Shown: one piece after another, positions 10,335-21,629 of the stretch
Layout: each line of letters starts with the position of its first letter
Position numbering within the stretch: the stretch's first letter is position 1
DNA from: Roridomyces roridus
Taxonomy: Eukaryota > Basidiomycota > Agaricomycetes > Agaricales > Mycenaceae
Length of the DNA stretch: 64,000 nucleotides
Reading direction: 5' to 3'
NCBI GenBank assembly: GCA_029378245.1
Contig: JARKIF010000039.1
Location: 62,001-126,000 of the forward strand
Translations under genes and position numbers: made by a program
Notes under the pieces: model-generated
What the model was told of the DNA's origin: nothing
Seen by the model: the letters and a program-made list of their open reading frames with translations, nothing else
The model's database searches: none

Positions 10335-11546
10335 ATGGACCAGCCACAGCCGAATGCTCCGGCCCCTGATCTCGAAGAACGTCTCGAAACCTTCGAACAA
10401 CAAATTGGCGACCGCTTCGGTAGCATCGAAAATATTCTTCAGCGCCTTCTTGTACACCTTGACGGTCCTCCGGACGACCACGTGCCGGAGGCTCCGGCGC
10501 ATCCCCCTCAGGCGCGAGAACCACCGCCCCATCTCGCCCCCGACGCGCGCCCCGCTCCGGTGCGTTTTGCTTCGGCCTTGTTCGGAGAGGGCATCCTCAG
10601 CTCCCGGTCGTTGCTCCGGCCGAACCCCCCTCCGAGCTTCGACGGAGACCGCGCCGCAGGCCGGGCATTCCTTGACGCGTGCAAGTCGTACTACCGTCAA
10701 GTCCCGGAGCAGTTCAGCCCCGGTCCTGGCCTCCAGCCGTTGGAGGAGCGCGCTGTCCGCTTCGCGTTGGGCTACATGTCCACCGGCTCGGCACAGAAGT
10801 GGGCGGAGCGTGCACGGCGCCAGGACGTATTCCCCTTCCCCACCTGGGTCCTTTTCCGCACCCAGTTCGTGGAGCGTTTCGTCGAGGAGAACTCGGCTGA
10901 GCTTGCCCGCCGGAAGCTCGAGTCGAGCAAGTACCACATGTCCACCTCGGACGTGTACCTCTACACGGACGCTTTCGAGGATGCGTTCGAGGACGCGGGG
11001 TACACCGACCCGCTCCTCAAGGTCACCAAGTTCCGGCTCGGCCTCCGTCCGGACCTGAACGTCGCCATTGCGACGAACACCCCTCCGGGTGAAAGTGCCT
11101 ACCCGGAGTGGCGTGCGCGCGCGTTCCGGCAATACCAAGCGGTCCGGAACGCGCAAACCTTCCAGCAACCGGTTCGCCCCGCCGCTGCTGCTGCCCCTGT
11201 CCGACCGCGGCCGGCTGTAATGCCTTTTGTCCCTGCGGCGTTTCCGGCTCCGGCTCCGGCTCCGGCCCGACAGGCCCCCGCTCCTCGTGCCCCTGACGCC
11301 GTCCCGATGGACGTCGACCGAACTCGTGCGCGCCCTGCCGGACGCGCCTGCTACCGATGTGGCGCGCTTGGCCACATTGCCCGGGATTGTCCGAATGCCG
11401 TCGACATTCGGGCGGCCGCCCTCGACGTCGCGGATCAGTTCGGTCCGGAGCTGCTCGGAGAGCTTATCGAGCACCTCCGGGTCACCGCAACCGAGGTACC
11501 CGAGGCTGAGGAGGTTCAGGAGGATTTTGTGACCCACAACGAGTGA
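10335..11546 (+). CDS. gag: Gag protein of Ty3 copy 1
   Basis: Capsid/nucleocapsid polyprotein of 403 residues starting [17 protein letters not shown] predicted coiled N-terminal part is followed by the retrotransposon gag capsid region around residues 100-260 ([28 protein letters not shown]). A proline/alanine-rich linker follows, then one CCHC zinc knuckle, [14 protein letters not shown], near residue 338. It packages element RNA into virus-like particles in the cytoplasm. It ends at TGA 11544-11546, overlapping the pol frame by about 37 nt. The sequence is the same in copy 2, so the frame is intact and not a relic. Confidence 0.93.
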   Translation: MDQPQPNAPAPDLEERLETFEQQIGDRFGSIENILQRLLVHLDGPPDDHVPEAPAHPPQAREPPPHLAPDARPAPVRFASALFGEGILSSRSLLRPNPPPSFDGDRAAGRAFLDACKSYYRQVPEQFSPGPGLQPLEERAVRFALGYMSTGSAQKWAERARRQDVFPFPTWVLFRTQFVERFVEENSAELARRKLESSKYHMSTSDVYLYTDAFEDAFEDAGYTDPLLKVTKFRLGLRPDLNVAIATNTPPGESAYPEWRARAFRQYQAVRNAQTFQQPVRPAAAAAPVRPRPAVMPFVPAAFPAPAPAPARQAPAPRAPDAVPMDVDRTRARPAGRACYRCGALGHIARDCPNAVDIRAAALDVADQFGPELLGELIEHLRVTATEVPEAEEVQEDFVTHNE

Positions 11547-14500
11547 TTGGTGCGCCCTCGTTGTCTAATCGTTTTGCTTGTTTGTATCCTGGCGATAATA
11601 TATATGATTCCTCTTGCAAAACGACCGTCGCATCTTCCCCTGATCCCTCCGGAACCTCCGGAACCTCCGAACCCTCCGTCCCAGCCGGAGACCCTTCTCC
11701 GCCTCGGACCCGTCGTCGGGCGTGGGAACGCCTGCTTCCAGACTCGTACGAGATCTGGGCCACCCCCGGCGCCAACTCCCTCCACATTCCCCTGGAGATC
11801 GAGTCCACCCAGTCGGCATTTAAAATGTCCCTCCAAGGTCTCCTCGACTGCGGAGCGACGTCCGACTTCATCGATAGGGATCTGGTGCTTCGGCACAAGA
11901 TTCCTACTCGGGAACTCCCCCGGCCGATTCCGGTCTTCAACGTCGACGGCACGCCGAACAAAGCGGGATCCATACGTCAGGTCGTCGACGTGGTGTTGCG
12001 CTACCAAGGTCACTCGGAGCGCATCCTCTTTGCGGTAACGCGTCTTGGCCGACAAAAACTCATCCTAGGTCACTCGTGGCTCCGGAAGCATAACCCGGAG
12101 GTGGACTGGGCCACGCAGTCGGTCAAGATGACCCGCTGCCCCGAGGCTTGTTCGGAGTGTCGCTCCGAAGTCAAGGCCGAGCGCCGCGAACTCCGGAGGC
12201 TTACCGGAATCCAGGCCGAACACCTCCGACGACTCCGGCTCGGCGATTTCCCGGACTCGGGTCCAGACAAAGAGGACGACGATGCCGACGACCTCCCGGG
12301 TCTGCAGGAGTTTTGCGAGGACTCGGACGATGACGACGACTACTCTGAGATCGAAGAGGGCGACCGGATCCTTTACACCTCCTTCCTTCCCCCTCCGACG
12401 GAAGCCGAGATCCGAGCGAGCAGCTCCTTCTCTCAACGTCTCGCCGAGGGATATGCTCGCAATTCCGCACCCCCCAAGTCCGAACTTCCTAAGTGGGCCC
12501 AGGAATTCGCGGATGTGTTCGCGGAGAAATCGTTTGACGCCCTTCCGGAGCGCCGCGCGTGGGACCACGCGATCGAGCTGGTTCCGGACAGCAAGCCGGC
12601 TAACTGTAAGTGCTATCCGATTGCTCCGGCGGAGCAGCGGGAGCTCGACAGCTTCATCGAGGAGAACCTCCGGTCTGGCCGGATTCGCCCCTCGAAGTCT
12701 CCGATGGCCTCTCCGGTTTTCTTTATCAAAAAGAAGGACGGAGCGCTCCGGCTCGTGCAGGACTATCGGGTTTTGAACGCGATGACCGTGAAGAACCGGT
12801 ATCCCCTCCCGCTGATTGATGACCTAGTTAATCGTTTGAAGCACTGCCGGTTCTTCACCAAGCTCGACGTCCGCTGGGGGTTCAACAATGTCCGGATCAA
12901 AGAGGGCGACGAGTGGAAGGCTGCCTTCCGGACAAACCGGGGGCTCTTCGAGCCGCTGGTCATGTTTTTCGGCCTCACAAACTCTCCGGCGACCTTCCAG
13001 ATGATGATGAATGATATCTTCCAGGACCTCATTCTTTCGGGTGACGTTTACATCTACCTGGACGATATTCTCATCGCGCACTCAGACCTCGAGCGCCATC
13101 GTCGGATCACCGAGGAAGTCCTCCGGAGGCTCCGAGAACACAAGCTCTACCTCCGACTCGAGAAGTGCCAGTTCGAGGTCACGGAGATCGAGTATCTCGG
13201 CGTCATCATCTCCGACGGCACCGTCCGGATGGATCCGGCCAAGGTCGCGGGTGTCGCCGAGTGGCCGGAGCCGGAGAACCGGAAGGACGTCCAGCAGTTT
13301 TTAGGGTTCATCAACTTCTACCGCCGTTTCGTTCTCGGATTCTCCGGCATTGCGCGGCCGTTGTTCGACCTAACGAAGAAGGACACCCGGTGGACCTGGT
13401 CGGACCTGGCGGCCGCAGCTTTCTGGGCCCTCAAGGACGCGATCACCTCGGAGCCAGTCCTTATTCTTCCGGACCCGACTCAACCGTGGAGGTTGGAGGC
13501 CGACTCAAGCGAATTCGCCTCAGGGGCGGTCCTATCTCAACGAGAAGACCGCCCCGATGGGAAGTGGAGACCTGTTGCGTTTTTCTCGAAATTGCTAACC
13601 AACGTTCAGCGCAACTACGAGATCCACGACAAGGAGATGCTGGCGATCATCCGCGCACTAGAGGAATGGCGACACTTCCTCGAAGGTGCGGAGCACCCTG
13701 TCAAATTCTGGACTGACCACAAGAACCTCGAGTATTTCCGCAAGGCCCAGCATCTCAACCGGAGACAAGCACGATGGTCCTTGTACTTGTCCCGGTTTGA
13801 TTTCGCGCTTCACCACAAGCCCGGCTCTCAGATGGGGCGCACAGACGCACTCTCTCGTCGTCCGGACCACGGGGTGTTCTCCGACAACGAGGACGTGACT
13901 TTGCTCCGGCCCGGGTTGTTCCACGTCCGGGCGACCGAGGGGGTTGTCATCTCCGGCCCGGGGGCCTCCGTCCTCCGGGACATCCGAGACGCGCTCCGGA
14001 CGGCTCCGGACCTGGAAGACGCTGTGGCTCTTGCTGCCTGGGAGCTGCTCAAAGGTCGGTCGTCGAAGTCCACTCGGTCGTCAGAATGGCACGTCTCTGA
14101 CGGAATTCTGTACTTCCGAGGGCGGATAGTCGTCCCCCGAGACAAAGACCTTCGACGCCGTATCATCGAGCAGCACCACGACACTCGTGTCGCAGGGCAT
14201 GCGGGGCGTTTCAAGACGCTGGAGCTCGTTTTGCGGAACTACTGGTGGCCCCAGATGTCCCAGCACGTAGGAAGCTATGTCTCGACGTGCGACCTCTGCT
14301 GCCGGACCAAGGTGCTCCGGAAGCTTCCGGTCGGCGAGCTCCACCCGACGGAGATCCCTCCGGAGCGCTGGCACACTGTGTCGGTGGACTTTATAGTCGA
14401 ACTCCCGGAGGCCCACGGGTACGACGCGGTCATGGTCGCGGTTGACGTTCTGGGTAAGCGAGCGCACTTCATGGAGTGCCACACCACTGTCGATGCCGTC

Positions 14501-15766
14501 GGAGCGGCCCGGCTGTATTACAAGAATGTGTGGCGTCACCATGGGGTGCAGCAACGGTACATCTCCGACCGGGGAACTCAATTCATCAGCGAGTTCACCC
14601 GCGAGCTCTTCCGGCTCATCGGAATGGAGATGGCCACGTCCACGGCGTATCACCCGCAGACCGACGGACAGACCGAGCGTGTCAACCAGGAGCTCGAGCA
14701 ATATATTCGGATCTTCACTAATTACCTGCAGGACGACTGGGACGAACTCCTTCCGACCGCGGAGTTTGCCTACAACAGCCATCTCCACTCGTCCACGCAG
14801 CAAGTTCCGTTTATGACCGACTCCGGCCGCCTCCCTCGACTCGGGTTTGAGCCTACCGACCTCCGGTCCGACGTCGAGTCCGCTCAGGCATTCCGGGACC
14901 GGATCGCGCACGGAGTCTCCGAAGCTCAAGCCGTGCTCGTTAAAGCCAAGGCGGAGCAGAAGCAGTACTACGACCGCCGCCGCCTTGCCGCTCCGGACAT
15001 CAAAGTCGGAGACCGCGTCTGGCTCGACGCTTCGGACATCCGGACGACCCGCCCGTCTCCGAAACTGTCCCACAAGCGCCTTGGTCCGTTCAAGGTTATA
15101 AAGGTCGTCGGAAAGGGAGCCTTCAAGCTCGAGCTCCCCGCCAGTCTGTCCCGCCTACACCCCGTCTTTCCGGTCGTCAAACTCGAGCTCGCGGTCGGAG
15201 ACCCGTTCCCAGGTCGACCACACCACGAGGAGCCCGGTCCGATCCTTCCGGACGCCGACTACGGACCGAACGAGTATGAGGTCGAGGAGATTGTGGACGC
15301 TAAGTTCCGGTATAATCATCTCAATTTCCGCGTTAAATGGAAAGGTTATAGCCACGACCACGACGAATGGGTCCGCCACGACCGGATATTCTCCGAGGGT
15401 CTAGTGGCGGATTTCTACCGCCGCTATCCGGACAAGCCCCGCGCCGACGTTCGTGCCTTGCGTCGGGACGCCGCAATCAAAGGGGGGGGTGATGTAAGGG
15501 GAACTCCCGTTCCGCACCCTCTCCGGTCCTCCGGTACCTCCGACGCCTCCGATCCGTCGGACCTCGGACCTCACCTCTCCCCCTCGGTCTCCACTCCCCT
15601 TCGCCCTCGCGCCTCTTCCACCGGCCTCGGTCCATCACCCTTCCCCGGATCATCGTTGTTCCGATCACGATGGGATACTGCATGCGACATCGCTCGCGCC
15701 ATATGCATCCATCAAAGATCCGCCTCCCGCCATGTGCTCCCGTCGGATAAGGATCGATCTAGATAA
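11510..15766 (+). CDS. pol: Pol polyprotein of Ty3 copy 1, in the -1 frame relative to gag
   Basis: The frame is open from 11510; no ATG lies near its start, so it is probably made as a Gag-Pol fusion by -1 frameshifting. Counting residue 1 at 11543: aspartic protease [10 protein letters not shown] (D102, with Cys in place of the usual Ser); reverse transcriptase with [12 protein letters not shown] and catalytic YLDD at 505-508; RNase H with [15 protein letters not shown] near 650 and TDHKNLEYF; and integrase with an HHCC finger near 878-920 (CDLCC). The integrase DDE core is [17 protein letters not shown] and TERVNQELE, with exactly 35 residues between the second Asp and the Glu. A chromodomain follows at about 1242-1297 ([22 protein letters not shown]), expected to steer integration to marked chromatin. 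The stop at 15764-15766 lies 274 nt inside the right LTR. All catalytic residues are present. Confidence 0.94.
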   Translation, partial: GGSGGFCDPQRVIGAPSLSNRFACLYPGDNIYDSSCKTTVASSPDPSGTSGTSEPSVPAGDPSPPRTRRRAWERLLPDSYEIWATPGANSLHIPLEIESTQSAFKMSLQGLLDCGATSDFIDRDLVLRHKIPTRELPRPIPVFNVDGTPNKAGSIRQVVDVVLRYQGHSERILFAVTRLGRQKLILGHSWLRKHNPEVDWATQSVKMTRCPEACSECRSEVKAERRELRRLTGIQAEHLRRLRLGDFPDSGPDKEDDDADDLPGLQEFCEDSDDDDDYSEIEEGDRILYTSFLPPPTEAEIRASSSFSQRLAEGYARNSAPPKSELPKWAQEFADVFAEKSFDALPERRAWDHAIELVPDSKPANCKCYPIAPAEQRELDSFIEENLRSGRIRPSKSPMASPVFFIKKKDGALRLVQDYRVLNAMTVKNRYPLPLIDDLVNRLKHCRFFTKLDVRWGFNNVRIKEGDEWKAAFRTNRGLFEPLVMFFGLTNSPATFQMMMNDIFQDLILSGDVYIYLDDILIAHSDLERHRRITEEVLRRLREHKLYLRLEKCQFEVTEIEYLGVIISDGTVRMDPAKVAGVAEWPEPENRKDVQQFLGFINFYRRFVLGFSGIARPLFDLTKKDTRWTWSDLAAAAFWALKDAITSEPVLILPDPTQPWRLEADSSEFASGAVLSQREDRPDGKWRPVAFFSKLLTNVQRNYEIHDKEMLAIIRALEEWRHFLEGAEHPVKFWTDHKNLEYFRKAQHLNRRQARWSLYLSRFDFALHHKPGSQMGRTDALSRRPDHGVFSDNEDVTLLRPGLFHVRATEGVVISGPGASVLRDIRDALRTAPDLEDAVALAAWELLKGRSSKSTRSSEWHVSDGILYFRGRIVVPRDKDLRRRIIEQHHDTRVAGHAGRFKTLELVLRNYWWPQMSQHVGSYVSTCDLCCRTKVLRKLPVGELHPTEIPPERWHTVSVDFIVELPEAHGYDAVMVAVDVLGKRAHFMECHTTVDAVGAARLYYKNVWRHHGVQQRYISDRGTQFISEFTRELFRLIGMEMATSTAYHPQTDGQTERVNQELEQYIRIFTNYLQDDWDELLPTAEFAYNSHLHSSTQQVPFMTDSGRLPRLGFEPTDLRSDVESAQAFRDRIAHGVSEAQAVLVKAKAEQKQYYDRRRLAAPDIKVGDRVWLDASDIRTTRPSPKLSHKRLGPFKVIKVVGKGAFKLELPASLSRLHPVFPVVKLELAVGDPFPGRPHHEEPGPILPDADYGPNEYEVEEIVDAKFRYNHLNFRVKWKGYSHDHDEWVRHDRIFSEGLVADFYRRYPDKPRADVRALRRDAAIKGGGDVRGTPVPHPLRSSGTSDASDPSDLGPHLSPSVSTPLRPRASSTGLGPSPFPGSSLFRSRWDTACDIARAICIHQRSASRHVLPSDKDRSR
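15478..15492 (+). promoter_or_regulatory. Polypurine tract of Ty3 copy 1
   Basis: AAAGGGGGGGG immediately precedes the right LTR (TGTAAGGGG at 15493). This is the expected plus-strand primer for reverse transcription. Confidence 0.8.
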
Positions 15767-15930
15767 GTATATAGGCCGTACCTGGGCAGAGGGTTCCTTA
15801 GAGTGATTTCTCTTCGGATCCCCTCTATCCAGGTGCGTTGCAGGATGTATTCGTATTTCTTTTATTCACACTTCGGATCCCCTCTATCCAGGCTGAGCGC
15901 GTATCCTCAGTGTGCAGAGTTGCCCTGACA
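15493..15930 (+). repeat. Right LTR of Ty3 copy 1
   Basis: 438 bp, matching the left LTR except for T to G near the 3' end (CCCTGACA). It is followed at once by the target duplication GGTGT. Confidence 0.93.
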
Positions 15931-16045
15931 GGTGTCCTTGGGGATTCCTGCACCAGGACCCTTACATTTATGTGGAAAAAAGCAGGACTACAGCCTGTGT
16001 GTCATTAACCATAATTTTGTGAATCATCAGAGCCCCATGAAACAA
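15931..16045 (+). repeat. 115-bp flank shared with the right flank of Ty3 copy 2
   Basis: From GGTGTCCTTGGGG to CAATGCT this is the same as 59727-59841, apart from one base in a run of A/G. Beyond it the two loci diverge completely. It is outside the LTR, so it is not part of the element proper. Confidence 0.85.
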
Positions 16046-16079
16046 TGCTCTTCGGCTTCGACTATCCAACAATCTAATG

Positions 16080-16480
16080 ACTTCCGTTGGATTATGTAAT
16101 GCCCGGCTGGTTGTGAAAGCCGGGGAACCGATCAAAATCCCACCGACTGTCCAACTACTGAGCAACTACCCGCCAAGTGCCACGCAAGTGCCACCTTGGC
16201 ACACGAGGCAAAGTGCCATGGCATTTGCCCCCTGTGTAAAGCTATCAATGATTCCTTGGGTTGTTCTGATGGCATGAATCAATGTTTATGGTTATCACAT
16301 CTGCCATCAGCTATTTTCTCCATTTCCAACGGATATGTGCTTGCCATCAAACTCAACACTACCCGAGGGATGCCGGCGTCACCCAACACCTGCCGGGGAG
16401 CTGGCCCTACTAAATTTCAGTGGGCCGACAAGTCTCAGTGAACTTTGCATTGGCATGCTGGAGTGTTATCGACTTACTTT
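16080..16480 (-). repeat. Longest copy of dispersed repeat family R
   Basis: In reverse orientation this segment contains both the part seen at 4177-4410 and the part seen at 9437-9600, in that order. The copies are diverged and gapped. No terminal repeats or coding frame are seen, so the class is unknown. 16481-16685 holds nothing recognised. Confidence 0.55.
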
Positions 16481-16685
16481 GCATTGGGACCACTGCTACG
16501 GGTGAGGGTGGGAGAGATACATGAAGGAACGGTACGGGGAGGGAGATTTTACTTTGACGTGGAAGGCGGATATTGTCACGGCGCAGAAGTGAACCAAGTT
16601 GGAACACGGTCTAACTTGCACAATCTTCTCTATTGTCACGTCCTTTTCAAAAATCAGCCAAGATAAGATCAAGATAATTCAAAGC

Positions 16686-17909
16686 TCATTGTACGACGGC
16701 ATTCAGTAAACAACTCAGACCCCAACCCTGCTCAGAGATCGTAACTGTGGAGGCAACGTTCCCGGACCCCCCGACTCCCACCACGACGGCCCAAGAAGGA
16801 TCATACGGCGGCGGCGGCGCCAGGATTTTGAACAACTGCCCTGCACACTTGATGTAAGGCGACTCGATCTCCAACCGAATGAGGGTGGGGACGAGACTTA
16901 GAATCTGGTCCAGCGCGAGTTCTCCTGGATCCCGAATGACGAGTTCTTGAAGAGACGAGGATAATTGTTGAAGAAATGGAACGATGTCGTTGGTACTAGG
17001 AAACTCCACGGTGAGGCTTTCCAGTCGAGGGGCACGAATGCAGCTCAGAATTTGGAAATAATCATGAGAACGATCCATGATGTCTCTGCCACACTCCAAG
17101 CGGCGTAGATTGGGAATGACAACATGGTCGATTTCCTGTTCCTCCCCCGCCAATGCGATCTCAAGAATCAATTCCGTGATGTTCGAAGAAAGGGATAGAA
17201 AGCGTAGGATTGGGCGCCGAGAGTATCCAAACGCATGGCGGCCATGAATTTCCAAGAATTGGAGGAGCGGTAAGGGCTCGGTTTGCGCCCCCAAAAGCTC
17301 CCAAAACACCGCAGAACCGACGTGTGAGTAATCGCTTGGTCGCAACGCGTCTTGTACTGCGAACAATTTGAGGTGCCCAAGGTGGCTTGAGTGGCGCCAA
17401 ATGAGAGCGGCCACTGTTGTATCGAGAGGTCCGGTCATGGACACGTCCAAAAGGTTAGAACGAGTGCGTTGAAGCCATTTCTCCACCATGACCTCGAGAC
17501 CCGCGCGGTGCGCCGGGAACTGTATATTAATTGTGGACCACAGCTTGGGGCTAGATAATGCGATGGCGGTTCATGCATTGCAAATATTCAAGAGAAGCGT
17601 GGGGATAGTGGGAAACTTGGGCATGGCACGCGGGCGGATGCTGCGAACATCGCTGAGCGTCGGATATTCGGGGAGGCATTGTGCAAAGATTTCGGACGAA
17701 ATTTCAAGGGGAAGACGTTGGATTGGGTCGCGTACAGCGTTGAGTTGTCGCTGAAGAAGACTCTTATCGCGTTCGAGTCCCTGCAGGACTCCCTTCTCAG
17801 GCTGCCGCTCGATACCGGCCGAGATGTCCTTGATGCGCGCCTCGAGTTCTTGAACGGACGTGACGCTGAAATGGAGCTGAGAAAAGTAGCCATGGATGGG
17901 TCGATTCAC
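16686..17909 (-). pseudogene. F-box/LRR-like paralog 1, broken by a stop and a lost start
   Basis: Homologous throughout to the intact gene at 18362-19693. It has the same N-terminal coiled coil (LERDKSLLQRQLN) leading into the F-box core DPIQRLPLEISSEIF, then a long LRR-like tail. Two lesions are visible. The conserved NAW motif reads NA-stop, because TGG is TGA at 17571-17573 on the minus strand. The ATG used by both paralogs is ACG at 17859-17861; an upstream in-frame ATG at 17909 could substitute. After the stop the frame stays open to 16686 with family-like sequence, so the damage looks recent. F-box proteins are substrate receptors of SCF ubiquitin ligases. Confidence 0.8.
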
Positions 17910-18361
17910 TTACCCTGGTTGACCACCGATACTCCGCTGGCTTTGCAAGTTGCGCGCCCGAGCGCTGGACTTTTGTTTTCTAGATCTGCAAAGTTGAGCA
18001 TTCGGATGTTGGGCGCAGCTTTTGAATATGGACCCACCGTGGACGTGTCTGGCCAGAAGAATGCATACAATAATGGGTCGGATGAGAGGAAGATGGTGGT
18101 CGATTAGAAAGAAGCGAACACTGGGTCAGTTGCCCTTTGAGGAACCGAATTATTCCCGCGCTCCACGGTGTTCATGAGTTGTCTTGTGTTTACCGAGCAG
18201 CTCTGCTTCCGCCACTTCGCTCCCAATCGCTCAGCCTTCGTGGCCGCTCGTGAATCCTGTCTGCGCGGTTGCTCCAGGACATACTGGTGATACTTTGGCC
18301 GTCAGTGGTCAATTTCTAGCGTGCGGTGGCCCTTCTGATACTTGGTACCTTTTTGCAGCTC

Positions 18362-19693
18362 ATGTCGGTACAAGCACTCGAGGCGCAAATTAGCGCCGTT
18401 TCCAGAGATATAGAGCGACAGAAAGCGGTTCTGAAGAAGCTCGAGCCCAGTAAAAGCCTCCTCCAACGCCAGCTCAACGATATACGCGATCCCATCGCAC
18501 GATTGCCACTCGAAATCGCGTCCGAAATCTTCCTTGACTCAGATGCCTGCCTTCCCGATGAAATCCATGAGCCCTCTGGAATCCATCGTTTCCCCATAAA
18601 ACTCCTCCGAATCTGCAATGCATGGACCGAGATTGCATTGTCGACCACCGAGCTTTGGACTGCACTCCATATCGTCCTCCCGCGTTCTCCAGGTTTCTCA
18701 CCCGTTCTCGACAGATGGTTGGAACGCACGCGGGATCACCCCTTTGATTTGCGCGTAACGATTAATCCTGCCGCAGTGGATGATGATGATGTCGGAGCTT
18801 TCGAGGACGATATAACTGCTCTCATTCATGCCCGTTCCGGGCGTCTGAAGAGTCTCGATATCGAGCTTGCAGGGCCGCATTCGAGCACTCTTGGCATCCA
18901 TTTTGGTGCCACAGAGGTGTTTCCGCTACTCCAAACCCTGAGGATCCAATGTTCCTGTATGGTGTTGGATGAATGTCCCTCGTCTCCCTTGCTGCAACTC
19001 CTACGCTACTCTCCCAACTTAGTCGAGCTGTCCATTCAAAACATGAACCTACTCCCCGATGCCACGGAAGCTCTGGTCTTTCCGCATCTGCGTCGACTGA
19101 GCTTGGGGCTCGAGAATCTCGAAAGCGACGATCATATCCTGGCGTGCATCACCGCCCCCGCGCTCGAATCTCTCGTTCTGATGCATATGCGCATGGATTT
19201 AGATCAACTCGTTTCGTTCTTGCAACGGTCGTCACCACCCCTGCATAAACTGCAGTTCGATTTCTTTCAGATGCAACAAGAGGGACTCCCTCTCGATTCG
19301 GATTTGCTCGACAGGATTTTGGACGCGTGTCCGACCGTCACCGAATTGGCTATCGGGTCCCCATATTTCCATCTCATAGAACGACTGTCGGCCATTTTCA
19401 CGCGCAGTGATCCGTCCACAATACTTCCGAATCTGCAAACTTTGGAGTTCTCCATGTGCCATACTGAAACTTTCCGCGATTCGTACTGGAATGTGCTGCT
19501 TCCAGTCTTGGTAGCTCGTCGCACCGTGCGAACCCTGTGCATCCACAGAGAATCTACAGATGGCTGGAATCCTCAAAATGTCTTCCTGGACTCTTTTGTG
19601 TCCCAGACTGTCCTTCCTGTTTTGAAGGAATTGGAAGCTGGTGGTTTGAGTTTTTGGTTTGGGACAAAAGACACAAATACATTCCCGTCCTAG
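18362..19693 (+). CDS. F-box/LRR-like protein, intact paralog 2
   Basis: A 443-residue protein starting MSVQALEAQISAV. The ATG lies 3 bp after a pyrimidine-rich TTTTTGCAG, so a 5'-UTR intron probably ends there; an in-frame ATG at 18326 would add 12 residues. An N-terminal coiled coil runs to about residue 38. The F-box core DPIARLPLEIASEIF follows, then the conserved NAWTEIALSTTELW segment and a leucine-rich tail with LLQLLRYSPNLVELSI and FPHLRRLSLGL repeats. In this mushroom family the F-box recruits Skp1 and the tail is thought to bind the substrate. It sits head-to-head with pseudogene 16686-17909 and in line with the broken copy at 21630. It is the only one of the three without a stop. 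Confidence 0.85.
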   Translation: MSVQALEAQISAVSRDIERQKAVLKKLEPSKSLLQRQLNDIRDPIARLPLEIASEIFLDSDACLPDEIHEPSGIHRFPIKLLRICNAWTEIALSTTELWTALHIVLPRSPGFSPVLDRWLERTRDHPFDLRVTINPAAVDDDDVGAFEDDITALIHARSGRLKSLDIELAGPHSSTLGIHFGATEVFPLLQTLRIQCSCMVLDECPSSPLLQLLRYSPNLVELSIQNMNLLPDATEALVFPHLRRLSLGLENLESDDHILACITAPALESLVLMHMRMDLDQLVSFLQRSSPPLHKLQFDFFQMQQEGLPLDSDLLDRILDACPTVTELAIGSPYFHLIERLSAIFTRSDPSTILPNLQTLEFSMCHTETFRDSYWNVLLPVLVARRTVRTLCIHRESTDGWNPQNVFLDSFVSQTVLPVLKELEAGGLSFWFGTKDTNTFPS

Positions 19694-19994
19694 GTGAGCA
19701 ATTTCCACCTGATATTTGGGCGGAATATTGATTGGCTGCAGATAGCTCGAACCTTCGACTCTGTTGCACTCGCATCGTTGCTTCTATGTATTCTACAACT
19801 TCCGCTGTTCGTGCTGCTCTTGATCGCATCTTTCTTGCACACCACATGGCAAATAACAGATCGTTCCGTTCGCAGATACTTAGCTTCGTCGCACTCACAA
19901 AATCAAGCATATCCCTGTTTTTCTTCCTAGGTCCTCTAAGGAATCCGGAGTGCGCGTTGAGGATTTAGAGTTCACGTACAGAGTACAGATATTA

Positions 19995-20962
19995 TCATAA
20001 ATCCTCACCGCGTAAAAATTCACCAACCACAGTCATGTACCGTTCGCGTTCCTCCCATTGCGGTGTATGACTGGAAGAAGCAAACTTGACCCACTTCACG
20101 CGGTCGATACCCCAGAAAAAGGGGCCACAGACGGCGTCCGTCATGTAGTCGTGTTCGCCGTTCACAATGAGCGTCGGCACATGCCGCATTAGCTCGATTC
20201 TAGATGTCATGTCCCAGTGTGTACCGAGGCCGACATTCCCAGCCATCCTGTAAGCTGTGCGTTAGCCAGGGTTGCAAGTGATGAAGGAAAGCACCAATAC
20301 ATCGCATCGGACACGGTGGAGTTGTCGTTCGAGTATTCGAGCGAATGCAGAAAATCCGGAGGGAAGGGTTGAACCCTGCACCCATGTTTGGCCCAGAAAC
20401 CCATCATCGCCGCTTTGTACTCTGCAGATTTGGTTGTCCCCGCTTCTTGGTGCCTTTTCAAAGTCGCCTGCACGTCCTCCGGTAAACCGAGACAAAGCCG
20501 TGCAAATGACTCTGCGTACAGCTTGCCGTTGGCTAGTGCATTCGCAAGGACGAGGCAACGAAGGCCGGGTGGCTTCCGACGAACGATGAGCTCGCAAGCA
20601 AGGATGGCTCCCCACGAGTGACCGAGGATATTGAAGCAATTTGCGACACCAAAGAATGCCAGAACGTTCTCTAGCTCGGCGATGAAAAGTTCAATGGTCC
20701 AGAAAGAGGCGTCTTTGGAGCGCAGGTGGGTTGACCGGCCGTTGCCAACCTGATCGTAGAAAATAACGGCTGTGGAGGGGGAGCGAGATGCGAGGTCCTC
20801 CAAGGGAATGAGGTGGTCGTGTGAGAGACCCGGTCCTCCGTGGAGAGCAACGAGGGGCCCATGGCTGCAGCTGGAGATGTCGCCGACAACCTTGTAGTAC
20901 GTTTCGAACGTTTCGTCGCCTATGACGAAGGGGATTTTGCCTTCAGTGAGGGCGGTAGGCAT
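19995..20962 (-). CDS. Proline iminopeptidase / L-amino-acid amidase-like alpha/beta hydrolase
   Basis: Two exons, 20295-20962 and 19995-20247, separated by a 47-bp intron, giving about 306 residues, the usual size for peptidase family S33. The oxyanion-hole motif is HGGPG followed by YDQVGNGRS. The nucleophile elbow is GHSWG (Ser). The acid is in NGEHDYMTD and the catalytic His in SSSHTPQWEE. The family releases N-terminal proline or hydrolyses amino-acid amides; the real substrate cannot be told. No signal peptide is seen, so it is probably cytosolic. It converges with the F-box gene ending at 19693. Confidence 0.87.
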
Positions 20963-21593
20963 GAGGGAAAGGTGTTCGAAGTCGCACGGAGTCTGTACAT
21001 TGACGGCGATCCGAGTCGGGTTGCCGCGGCCGGTATGAGCTTGCTTCCTGCGACGTTTACTGTTAGCGTTTCCAAGAATACTCAGTAGTCAACAACGATG
21101 CAGTTTATTCTCAACGGAAAATCTATCGAGCAACTTACCCCTGTGTTGAGCGTCGATTGTATCCAGTCTTTTGTTTTATCTCTCGCGAGAAACGTTCAAG
21201 AGAATGTACCGCAGCTACAGGATTATGGCAGTACTTAGTAGCACCAGCCTGTCCGGCGGACTTTGCACTGTATACGTAAGTTTGCCAATATTGAAAGCAC
21301 CATCCTGGGAGTAGACTTGACGGCCCACCTTCCCGAGGCTATCCATTAGCAGCGGTGGAGATTTGCTTGAGACGGCCTTTACAAAGGGTGGCATGATGGT
21401 TCGGGACAAGCAAGATCACTGGCACTTGATATTTGCTCCGGTTTTCATTTACGTACGGCGCCCGCTCTTCTGCTTCCGCTCCACTATTCGAGGTTTTCAG
21501 CTTCGTGGCAACTCGCGCATCTTCTGCTCATTGGGTAGTAGCCCAGGCACATACGGGTCGGGTCACTTTGACTGTGGGTAGTCAAGTTCCGCC
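20963..21593. other. Intergenic region, nothing recognised
   Basis: The shared upstream space of the minus-strand hydrolase and the plus-strand F-box copy. Short frames only; a probable 5'-UTR intron acceptor for the F-box copy lies at about 21626 (TTTTTTGCAG). Confidence 0.4.
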
Positions 21594-21629
21594 ATGCTGT
21601 GGCACGTTCTGAAATATTTTTTGCAGCCC

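Larger units (their letters stand above)
9754..15930 (+). mobile_element. Ty3/gypsy chromovirus, copy 1, near-intact and young
   Basis: A 6177-bp LTR retrotransposon flanked by the 5-bp target duplication GGTGT (9749-9753 and 15931-15935). Both LTRs are 438 bp and start TGTAAGGGG. I find one difference between them: the left ends CCCTTACA, the right CCCTGACA. Order is LTR, self-priming site, gag, pol (protease, RT, RNase H, integrase, chromodomain), polypurine tract, LTR. This domain order with a C-terminal chromodomain and self-priming places it in the Tf1/sushi-type chromoviruses of fungi. The near-identical LTRs imply a recent insertion. Confidence 0.95.

Noticed and set aside
10086..11537. 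483-codon minus-strand frame opposite gag (and its twin at 52133-53584)
   Set aside because: Arg-rich shadow of a GC-rich plus-strand gene that has a capsid region and zinc knuckle.
11547..12038. Hydrophobic plus-strand frame after the gag stop ([20 protein letters not shown])
   Set aside because: It overlaps the conserved pol frame with its protease motif. It is present in both copies only because the copies are nearly identical, so I treat it as a shadow frame.
14081..15073. 330-codon minus-strand frame opposite integrase
   Set aside because: The plus strand has the complete DDE core and chromodomain; the minus frame has no family features.
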